Assembly (NCBI RefSeq): GCF_025961315.1
Contig: NZ_JAOQNK010000001.1
Coordinates: 2,914,001-2,978,000, forward strand
Source of the DNA: Sphingobacterium kitahiroshimense
Lineage (GTDB): Bacteria; Bacteroidota; Bacteroidia; Sphingobacteriales; Sphingobacteriaceae
Length of the DNA stretch: 64,000 nucleotides
Direction of reading: 5' to 3'
In this document: positions 16,536 through 22,806 of the stretch, piece by piece
Numbering within the stretch: the first letter of the stretch is position 1
How the letters are laid out: the number at the start of each line of letters is the position of its first letter
Notes under the pieces: generated by a model
Seen by the model: only the letters and a program-made list of their open reading frames with translations
The model's database searches: none
Told to the model about the DNA's origin: nothing
Program-made: the position numbers and the translations under genes

Positions 16536-17000
16536 ATGATAACATATCTTAAAAGTGCATGTATACTTTTGGCATTTCTGGTTCCCAATATCAATTTTGC
16601 ACAGGAAAACAGAGTTCCTGATTCCAATTTGGTTATTGTGAAAAAATTTGTCACTGCTCTTAATGACCCCAATATTGCTACCGATGTGATCTTAAGTCAG
16701 CACATCATCATCAACAAAAAGCTTACGGATGAATATTTTGAATATCTCGAAGCAAGTCTAAACGAAGTCCGTCTCAATATACAGATGAAAGATATTAGTC
16801 AAATTCAGTATCTCAACTATCATCAGCTTCCTAAAAAGGAAACTAGGGATATCGACTTAGAAGGAAAAAATGCGTCGAACATTTACTTTCTTAAAATAAA
16901 AGACAGGCTGATTGTATCCCTTTATCTTGAAGCAGACAAAATTGCATCCTTTACTTTAGTCTCAAAAGGAAATAATTTAGCACATTTTGTCACATATTAA
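16536..17000 (+). CDS. Hypothetical secreted protein
   Basis: A 154-residue protein with a convincing signal peptide (MITYLKSACILLAFLVPNINFAQ, cleaved at about residue 22). The mature part is mixed alpha/beta with no recognisable motif and only routine composition. It stands between the DUF2795 terminator and the trp leader region. No terminator was seen after it, so transcription could run into the trp leader. I do not recognise a family and suggest no function. Confidence 0.65.
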   Translation: MITYLKSACILLAFLVPNINFAQENRVPDSNLVIVKKFVTALNDPNIATDVILSQHIIINKKLTDEYFEYLEASLNEVRLNIQMKDISQIQYLNYHQLPKKETRDIDLEGKNASNIYFLKIKDRLIVSLYLEADKIASFTLVSKGNNLAHFVTY

Positions 17001-17018
17001 AATTATTCACTAAATCAC

Positions 17019-17049
17019 TTGCTTTTTTTAAAATAATCAACCATATTTG
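17019..17049 (+). promoter_or_regulatory. Promoter of the trp leader and operon
   Basis: TTG (17019-17021), 20-base spacer, then CATATTTG (17042-17049): one mismatch to TAnnTTTG. Transcription would begin near 17053, about 13 bases before the leader peptide start. Confidence 0.6.
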
Positions 17050-17065
17050 CTATTACAATAAAGAA

Positions 17066-17113
17066 ATGAATATAAACGTATTAAATAAGTCTTGGTGGTG
17101 GCATAACAGTTAA
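17066..17113 (+). CDS. trpL: Trp operon leader peptide (three tandem Trp codons)
   Basis: A 15-codon open frame reads MNINVLNKSWWWHNS and stops at TAA (17111-17113). Three consecutive TGG codons occupy 17093-17101, far above chance for a rare amino acid. It precedes the Trp biosynthesis operon by 95 bases, with a stem-loop over its stop codon and a terminator hairpin further on. This arrangement is what ribosome-stalling attenuation requires: low charged tRNA-Trp stalls the ribosome on the Trp codons and frees an antiterminator strand. The gene is too short for normal gene finding. The GAAATG context before the start shows no strong Shine-Dalgarno sequence, which is normal in this phylum. Confidence 0.85.
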   Translation: MNINVLNKSWWWHNS

Positions 17114-17187
17114 ACTGTTGTGGCAAAGAACTATTGCTTAGATTTATCTATACATCAAAATAGTAGGCTTGCCTTTTTAGGTAAGCC
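17101..17187 (+). promoter_or_regulatory. Trp attenuator with alternative RNA folds
   Basis: The 1:2 hairpin pairs AACAGT (17105-17110) with ACTGTT (17114-17119), with the leader stop codon in its loop, and can extend to the GC pairs at 17101-17102 and 17123-17124. The antiterminator can form between GGCAA (17122-17126) and TTGCC (17169-17173), extended by CTA (17131-17133) with TAG (17161-17163). This would disrupt the terminator stem that uses 17166-17173. A ribosome stalled on the Trp codons would cover the 1:2 hairpin. The pairings are read directly; the mechanism is inferred from known trp attenuators. Confidence 0.75.
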
Positions 17188-17195
17188 TTTTTTTA
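17165..17195 (+). terminator. Attenuator terminator upstream of trpD
   Basis: GGCTTGCC (17166-17173) pairs with GGTAAGCC (17180-17187), one G-U pair, 6-base T-rich loop, followed by seven T. It stands between the leader peptide and trpD. Confidence 0.85.
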
Positions 17196-17208
17196 TTTTA
17201 ACAATACC

Positions 17209-18198
17209 ATGAAAAAAATATTAGCGCATTTATTTGAATATAAATCATTCAGCAGAAAAGAGGCTTATGATATCCTCATCAATATCACAGAGGGCAGATA
17301 TGATAGCCATCAGATCGCTGCATTCATGACAGCTTACGGCATGCGAAGTATCCGTGTGGAAGAACTTGGTGGATTTAGAGATGCGATGTACGATCTATGT
17401 CTTCAACTTGACTTCAGCGGTTATGATTTAATCGATTTATGTGGTACAGGTGGAGATGGAAAAAACACTTTCAACATTTCTACATTAGCATCTTTTGTTG
17501 TAGCTGGAGCAGGTTATCATGTCGCTAAACATGGTAATATCGGCGTCTCATCGGGCTGTGGTTCTTCCAATGTTATGGAATATTTGGGCTATCAATTTAC
17601 AAACGATAAAGGCGAGCTAAACAGACAACTGGATGAGGCTAACATTTGCTTCTTACATGCCCCTTTATTTCATCCTGCGATGAAGACGGTAGCACCTATT
17701 CGAAAAGCGTTGGCCGTTAAAACATTCTTTAACATGCTAGGCCCTTTGACGAATCCTGCGAATCCAAAATTTCAATCTGTAGGTGTTTTTAGTCTAGAGC
17801 TTGCAAGATTGTATGGATACCTCTATCAAGATTCAGTAAAACAATATTCGATTATACATGCACTGGATGGATACGATGAGATATCACTTACAGGTGATTT
17901 CAAAGTTATAACCAATGCTGGAGAAAAATACTACAGTATTCCTGAACTTGGCTTTGATATTGTTGCACCAGCTTCTTTAGCTAGTGGGGAAACAATCAAT
18001 GAAGCGGCAGACACATTTTTGAAAATTATTAGCAATGATGGCAATGACATTCAAAATAACGTAGTACTTACAAATGCCGCCTTTGCTATCAATACATTTG
18101 ATCCGCAAAAAACATTTGCAGCTTGTTTGGCCGAAGCAGAAGAATCACTTAAAAGCGGAAGAGCATTCAATAGTTTCAAAAAACTTATAAATAAATAA
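17209..18198 (+). CDS. trpD: Anthranilate phosphoribosyltransferase
   Basis: The 329-residue enzyme transfers phosphoribose from PRPP to anthranilate, the second step of tryptophan synthesis. The PRPP/Mg site is visible as CGTGGDGKNTFNIST (about residues 80-95), followed by KHGNIGVSSGCGSSNVMEYLG and later MLGPLTNP. The length is normal for TrpD without a fused TrpG domain. It is the first structural gene behind the attenuator; trpE, trpG and trpC are not in the cluster. One base separates its stop from the trpF start. Confidence 0.96.
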   Translation: MKKILAHLFEYKSFSRKEAYDILINITEGRYDSHQIAAFMTAYGMRSIRVEELGGFRDAMYDLCLQLDFSGYDLIDLCGTGGDGKNTFNISTLASFVVAGAGYHVAKHGNIGVSSGCGSSNVMEYLGYQFTNDKGELNRQLDEANICFLHAPLFHPAMKTVAPIRKALAVKTFFNMLGPLTNPANPKFQSVGVFSLELARLYGYLYQDSVKQYSIIHALDGYDEISLTGDFKVITNAGEKYYSIPELGFDIVAPASLASGETINEAADTFLKIISNDGNDIQNNVVLTNAAFAINTFDPQKTFAACLAEAEESLKSGRAFNSFKKLINK

Positions 18199-18199
18199 C

Positions 18200-18838
18200 A
18201 TGAGCTTAAAAATTAAAGTTTGTGGCATGAAAGATCTGGATAATATGCTAGATCTCATTAAATTACCGATCGATTATATGGGTTTGATTTTCTATGAAAA
18301 ATCAAAACGATATGTCAGTGCTTTGGATGCCCATTTTATAAAGGCAATCCCAGGAATAAAAAAAATAGGTGTTTTTGTAAATGCCAGCGAGCAGGAAATT
18401 CTACAAAAAATCAGTGATTACGGATTAACCGGAATTCAGTTACATGGTCATGAGGATCCTGATTTTTGTCTTAGGTTAAAATCTAAAGATATTCTTGTCA
18501 TCAAATCTTTTGGCATTGACGAAAACTTTGATTGGCAATCTCTCAACGCATACGAATCGGTTGCTGATTATTTTTTATTTGACACTAAAACTAGTAACCA
18601 TGGAGGTTCGGGAATACACTTTGACTGGGATTTATTGAGGAACTACCCATTAGAGAAACCCTATTTTTTAAGTGGTGGTTTAAGTGCTGAAAATATAAGA
18701 GAGGCATGCCAGATTTCCGATCCTCGTTTATACGGTCTCGATTTAAATTCAAAATTTGAATTTAAGTCAGGAATAAAAAATGTAGAATTATTAGAACAGA
18801 CATTGAAAAACATGAATTATGAGCAAGTACCAGGTTAA
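18200..18838 (+). CDS. trpF: Phosphoribosylanthranilate isomerase
   Basis: A 212-residue TIM-barrel enzyme that converts phosphoribosylanthranilate to CdRP. KVCGM at the N-terminus holds the catalytic Cys (about residue 7), and the [22 protein letters not shown] and [11 protein letters not shown] segments are typical. The catalytic Asp is in the latter block. Its last 20 bases overlap trpB, pointing to translational coupling. The next pathway enzyme, indole-glycerol-phosphate synthase (TrpC), is not encoded here. Confidence 0.95.
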   Translation: MSLKIKVCGMKDLDNMLDLIKLPIDYMGLIFYEKSKRYVSALDAHFIKAIPGIKKIGVFVNASEQEILQKISDYGLTGIQLHGHEDPDFCLRLKSKDILVIKSFGIDENFDWQSLNAYESVADYFLFDTKTSNHGGSGIHFDWDLLRNYPLEKPYFLSGGLSAENIREACQISDPRLYGLDLNSKFEFKSGIKNVELLEQTLKNMNYEQVPG

Positions 18839-20003
18839 TGAAAAAGGATATTATGGTCAATTTGGAGGTGCTTACATTCCAGAAATGCTATACCCTAATG
18901 TAGAAGAACTACGTCAAAAATATTTAGATATTATTCAAGAACCCAGTTTTCAGGAAGAGTTTAATCAACTTCTAAGAGATTATGTCGGTAGACCATCACC
19001 TTTATACTATGCAGGCCGTCTATCCGAGAAGTATGGGAGTAAAATATATTTAAAAAGAGAAGATCTAAATCATACAGGTGCTCATAAAATAAACAATACA
19101 ATTGGTCAAATCTTACTTGCACAGCGACTAGGAAAGAAAAGGATCATAGCTGAAACGGGAGCTGGGCAACACGGTGTTGCTACTGCTACTGTATGTGCAT
19201 TAAAAGGATTAGAATGTGTGGTCTACATGGGCGCCATAGATATTGAGCGTCAAGCACCAAATGTTGCCAGAATGAAGATGATGGGAGCACAAGTAGTACC
19301 AGCACAATCGGGAAGCAAAACTTTAAAAGATGCTACTAACGAAGCTTTACGAGATTGGATAAACAATCCCGTTGACACACATTATATCATTGGTTCTGTA
19401 GTAGGGCCTCACCCCTACCCAGATATGGTTGCTCGTTTTCAGTCCATCATATCTGAAGAAACAAAAAAACAGCTCTTAGAAAAAACAGGCAAATCCAATC
19501 CTGACTATGCAATAGCATGTGTAGGTGGTGGATCGAATGCTGCAGGTATGTTTTATCACTTTGTAGATGAAGAATCAGTAAAGCTGATTGCTGTAGAAGC
19601 TGCTGGATTAGGTGTTGACTCTGGCGAGTCTGCTGCAACAACGGCACTTGGAAAAGAAGGTGTATTACATGGAAGCCGATCATTGCTGATGCAGACTTCA
19701 GATGGACAGGTTATAGAACCATACTCCATATCTGCGGGATTAGACTATCCTGGAATTGGTCCACAGCACGCCTGGTTATTTAAATCCGGACGCGGCAATT
19801 ATGTGAGCGTGACGGATAAAGAGGCAATGGAAGCAGGATTGTTGCTCACAAGACTGGAAGGAATTATTCCAGCTATTGAAAGTGCCCATGCTTTAGCATA
19901 CTTAGAAAAAATGGATTTAAAACCAGATGATACTGTGGTCATCTGTCTGTCAGGACGCGGAGATAAGGATCTGGACAATTACATGAAATATTTTGGCTTT
20001 TAA
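18819..20003 (+). CDS. trpB: Tryptophan synthase beta chain
   Basis: A 394-residue PLP enzyme that condenses indole with serine to give tryptophan, as the beta subunit of the TrpA2B2 complex. The PLP lysine is Lys90 in HTGAHKINN, the glutamate is in AETGAGQHG, and the phosphate-binding loop is [10 protein letters not shown]. Length and sequence fit the TrpB1 type that pairs with TrpA. The start ATG at 18819 lies within trpF in another frame; [16 protein letters not shown] at residues 11-26 confirms the start. Confidence 0.97.
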   Translation: MSKYQVNEKGYYGQFGGAYIPEMLYPNVEELRQKYLDIIQEPSFQEEFNQLLRDYVGRPSPLYYAGRLSEKYGSKIYLKREDLNHTGAHKINNTIGQILLAQRLGKKRIIAETGAGQHGVATATVCALKGLECVVYMGAIDIERQAPNVARMKMMGAQVVPAQSGSKTLKDATNEALRDWINNPVDTHYIIGSVVGPHPYPDMVARFQSIISEETKKQLLEKTGKSNPDYAIACVGGGSNAAGMFYHFVDEESVKLIAVEAAGLGVDSGESAATTALGKEGVLHGSRSLLMQTSDGQVIEPYSISAGLDYPGIGPQHAWLFKSGRGNYVSVTDKEAMEAGLLLTRLEGIIPAIESAHALAYLEKMDLKPDDTVVICLSGRGDKDLDNYMKYFGF

Positions 20004-20006
20004 ACG

Positions 20007-20768
20007 ATGAGAAAAATAAAAAAAACAGGGGATCAAGGTCTCTTATCGATATATTATACTGCTGGTTACCCAACACTTGATAGCACAGTAACTATTGCCA
20101 AAAAGCTGGAGGAATCAGGTGCTGATTTTTTAGAAATCGGTTTCCCTTATTCAGATCCTGTTGCCGATGGCCCCACGATTCAACATAGCTCCGAGGTTGC
20201 TTTAAAGAATGGCATGACAGTAGAAATTCTTTTTGAACAATTGAAAGAGTTACGTAAGCATGTGACCATTCCCGTGTTTTTAATGGGCTATGTAAACCCT
20301 TTATTACAATATGGTGTGGAACGCTTTTGTGCTGACTGCAAAAAGGTGGGTATTGATGGAATTATTGTACCAGACTTACCGATGTATGAATATGAAGAAC
20401 TTTATAAAGATACATTTGAAAAGAATGACGTTGCCAATATTTTTATAGTGACCCCACAGACTTCAGAAGAACGTATCAGAAAGATTGATAAACTTTCCAA
20501 TAGCTTTATCTACTTGCTCTCCTCTAATGCAACTACAGGTACAGAACTGAATGTAGGAGACACAACAACTGCTTACTTCCAGCGAATAAAAGATATGCAA
20601 CTCGCAAATCCAATTGCAATCGGATTTGGCATTTCAAATAAGCAATCTTTTGAACAAGCTACATCGTTTGCCACAGGAGCTATTATAGGTACAGCATTTG
20701 TGAAACTACTAACGAAGGACAATTACTTAGATGAAATTCCTAATTTTATTAAATCAATAAAAGGTTAA
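20007..20768 (+). CDS. trpA: Tryptophan synthase alpha chain
   Basis: A 253-residue TIM-barrel subunit that cleaves indole-3-glycerol phosphate and channels indole to TrpB. The signature LEIGFPYSDPVADGP holds the catalytic Glu (about residue 43), the catalytic Asp is in VPDLPMYEYEE, and GFGISNKQSF near the C-terminus binds phosphate. It starts 3 bases after trpB and is followed by a strong terminator, which closes the operon. The insertion sequence lies just beyond that terminator and so does not interrupt the operon. Confidence 0.96.
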   Translation: MRKIKKTGDQGLLSIYYTAGYPTLDSTVTIAKKLEESGADFLEIGFPYSDPVADGPTIQHSSEVALKNGMTVEILFEQLKELRKHVTIPVFLMGYVNPLLQYGVERFCADCKKVGIDGIIVPDLPMYEYEELYKDTFEKNDVANIFIVTPQTSEERIRKIDKLSNSFIYLLSSNATTGTELNVGDTTTAYFQRIKDMQLANPIAIGFGISNKQSFEQATSFATGAIIGTAFVKLLTKDNYLDEIPNFIKSIKG

Positions 20769-20772
20769 AACA

Positions 20773-20806
20773 AAAAATAGTCCTTGCTCTATCAAGGACT
20801 ATTTTT
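20773..20806 (+). terminator. Terminator of the trp operon
   Basis: A perfect 14-bp stem (AAAAATAGTCCTTG) with a 6-base loop and T-run right after trpA. Confidence 0.88.
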
Positions 20807-20808
20807 AT

Positions 20809-20817
20809 AAATTTGCA
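20809..20817 (+). repeat. Left copy of IS target-site duplication
   Basis: AAATTTGCA directly before the left inverted repeat; the partner AAATTTGTA is at 22179-22187. Eight of nine bases agree, so the duplication has one substitution or the ends differ slightly from my reading. Confidence 0.7.
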
Positions 20818-22178
20818 CAGTAGCGTCCTAAACGTTTTTTAAAAAGTGGTGGTGAATGATATAGCATGGAATGCTATATTTAGTTTGCTAAAACAAATCA
20901 CCACCATGGTAAATATAAATGTATTTTCTCAGATTCTCTCGCTTATCGACCGCGGTGGTTTCAATTTTTTGGTGCGCAAGCATGAGTCAGACAAGCACCA
21001 CAAGGGGATCAACAGCTGGACGCATTTGGTAAGCATGCTTTTCTGCCATTTATCGTCTGCAGATTCTGTCAGGGACATCAGCAACGGTTTGCGGAGTACG
21101 ACGGGCAATATGCACCACATGGGTATCAGCAGGGTGCCCAGCAAGTCCAATCTTTCCTACATGAATGCGCATCGTGACCACGTGTTATTCCGCGACCTGT
21201 ATATTGGGTTATTGGACACACTCTGGCAGAAGCAGACGCATCTTCGCTCAGAACTGCGCATGCTGAAACGCAAAGTGCTGCTGATGGATGCCACGGTGAT
21301 CCCGCTCTGCCTGTCGGTGTTTGATTGGGCAAGGTTCCGAAGTGCCAAAGGTGCGGTGAAGTTGCATACGGTACTGGATTACGATGGCTGTATGCCCAGC
21401 TTCGTGCATATTACCGATGGCAAAACACATGAATCCACCCTGGCAAAGACCCTATCCTTTCCCAAAGGATGTGTGGTAGTGGTGGATCGGGGCTATGTCG
21501 ATTACGCCTGGATGAACGTTTTGGACAGCACTGGCTGCTTTTTCGTAACAAGGAGCAAATCCAATATGAAATATACGGTATTGAAGTCCTGGAAAAGCGA
21601 TGAACTGAAAGAAGCCGGGGTGATTGAAGATCAGGTTATTGCCTTGGATGGCAGCTCAGCAGCTCGGTACGGAGATAAGAAGATGCGTCTTGTCCGGGTT
21701 TGGGACAGCATCAAAAATTTAGAATACGAGTTCCTGACCAATCATTTTCAGTGGAAGGCTGCCACCGTAGCTGCACTTTACAAAGAGCGCTGGGAGATCG
21801 AGACGTTCTTTAAACACCTCAAGCAGCGGCTGAAGGTCACCAGTTTTGTAGGCACCTCCCAGAATGCCGTTTACATCCAGATATGGACAGCCCTGATCGG
21901 GATATTACTCTTCAAGTATATTCAGAAAAGGGCGAAATATAGCTGGAACCTGTCAAATCTGGTGAATTTCATACGGCTGAATATCTTCGTGAAGATTGAT
22001 CTGTGGAAATGGGCCGATGACCCGTTTATTTCGGGCAAACCGCCCGATCAAAATGGACAGTTTAACCTTTTCTGAAACGGACAGGGAGGATTTATTCGGA
22101 GAGTAACAATAAAATCTGCATGGAAACACCAGCAGATAGGGATTTATATGGCCCTAAAATTTATTTAGGACGGTACTG
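20818..22178 (+). mobile_element. Complete IS4-family insertion sequence
   Basis: The 1361-bp element has 15-bp terminal inverted repeats, CAGTAGCGTCCTAAA on the left (20818-20832) and the complement of CAGTACCGTCCTAAA on the right (22164-22178), with 14 of 15 matching. It is flanked by a 9-bp direct repeat, AAATTTGCA (20809-20817) and AAATTTGTA (22179-22187), with one mismatch. It carries one intact transposase gene. Its base composition is visibly more GC-rich than the surrounding chromosome, which supports acquisition from elsewhere. It lies between the trp operon terminator and the HMA/TonB genes, and appears not to disrupt a gene. Confidence 0.9.
20906..22075 (+). CDS. IS4-family DDE transposase
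   Basis: The 389-residue transposase has the DDE catalytic triad: Asp128 in LLMDATVIP, Asp194 in VVDRGYVDYAW and Glu299 in the IS4 signature Y-x2-R-x3-E-x6-K (YKERWEIETFFKHLKQRL). The N-terminal domain (about residues 1-100) has the DUF4372-like look (GINSWTHLVSMLFCHLSSADS). I chose the ATG at 20906 (MVNINVFSQIL), the usual start in this group; a longer frame from GTG at 20846 adds only 20 weak residues. The frame is intact, so the element may be active. Confidence 0.92.
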   Translation: MVNINVFSQILSLIDRGGFNFLVRKHESDKHHKGINSWTHLVSMLFCHLSSADSVRDISNGLRSTTGNMHHMGISRVPSKSNLSYMNAHRDHVLFRDLYIGLLDTLWQKQTHLRSELRMLKRKVLLMDATVIPLCLSVFDWARFRSAKGAVKLHTVLDYDGCMPSFVHITDGKTHESTLAKTLSFPKGCVVVVDRGYVDYAWMNVLDSTGCFFVTRSKSNMKYTVLKSWKSDELKEAGVIEDQVIALDGSSAARYGDKKMRLVRVWDSIKNLEYEFLTNHFQWKAATVAALYKERWEIETFFKHLKQRLKVTSFVGTSQNAVYIQIWTALIGILLFKYIQKRAKYSWNLSNLVNFIRLNIFVKIDLWKWADDPFISGKPPDQNGQFNLF

Positions 22179-22187
22179 AAATTTGTA
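22179..22187 (+). repeat. Right copy of IS target-site duplication
   Basis: AAATTTGTA directly after the right inverted repeat, matching the left flank at 8 of 9 positions. Confidence 0.7.
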
Positions 22188-22252
22188 CTAACTGAACAAA
22201 AATTGTAGCAATAATATGACAACAAGAATGCTTAAGAGAGCAAGTTGTTTAT

Positions 22253-22260
22253 TAGCTTTG
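22253..22260 (+). promoter_or_regulatory. -7 box of the HYC_CC_PP-like gene
   Basis: TAGCTTTG matches TAnnTTTG and ends 5 bases before the ATG at 22266, implying a near-leaderless mRNA. It lies inside the longer frame from 22245 and so argues against that start. No clear -33 TTG. Confidence 0.5.
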
Positions 22261-22265
22261 TCGAA

Positions 22266-22709
22266 ATGAAACAGTTGATCATACTTATCTTGATTTTTCA
22301 CTATTCCCTTACGGCGACTAGTGCAACTGTATATTTTCATTTTTGTCATGGAGAAACGCAATCCATCTCCCTGAATAAAGACGAGGCCTCACATGCAGAA
22401 TGTGCATTATGCAAAAAAAATGATGCCTGCCATAAAACTCCTGTTTCGGAAGAACAGAAATCGACTGAAGATAATAAATGTAAAAATGTTTCTGTCGATT
22501 TAAAAAACGTCGACGACAATCATTTTTCATCGGATAGTGCAAAGGTTTATCCGGTTATCAGTCCAGCCATTCTGGTATTAAACTGGATTATTATAAATCA
22601 AAACTACTTTGAAAACATTGCCAATTCCAAATGTGTTTTCGCGTCAAATAAACCGATATCGGCAACTGATATTTCTCCTTATTTGATAAACTGTAACTTC
22701 AGAATCTGA
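22266..22709 (+). CDS. HYC_CC_PP-like small secreted cysteine-rich protein
   Basis: A 147-residue exported protein (MKQLIILILIFHYSLTATSA signal). The mature part starts TVYFHFCHGETQSISL, close to the HYC motif region, and continues with ECALCKKNDACHK, resembling the paired cysteines of the HYC_CC_PP family. Family members are small secreted proteins often next to TonB-dependent receptors; metal binding is plausible from the Cys/His content but unproven. The gene is 97 bases upstream of the HMA-TonB receptor on the same strand, so the two probably act together in metal (copper) handling. Confidence 0.65.
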   Translation: MKQLIILILIFHYSLTATSATVYFHFCHGETQSISLNKDEASHAECALCKKNDACHKTPVSEEQKSTEDNKCKNVSVDLKNVDDNHFSSDSAKVYPVISPAILVLNWIIINQNYFENIANSKCVFASNKPISATDISPYLINCNFRI

Positions 22710-22806
22710 TTTTTAAATTTTTTAATAGGTCTTTTAAAGACAACCAAGGTCAAACTTTAGCGATAAAAGCTGAAGTATACTACTATTTCAAAATTTTAAA
22801 AAAATC

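Noticed and set aside
20846..20905. Upstream GTG extension of the transposase
   Set aside because: The added 20 residues do not resemble the family start, and the ATG at 20906 gives the usual N-terminus.
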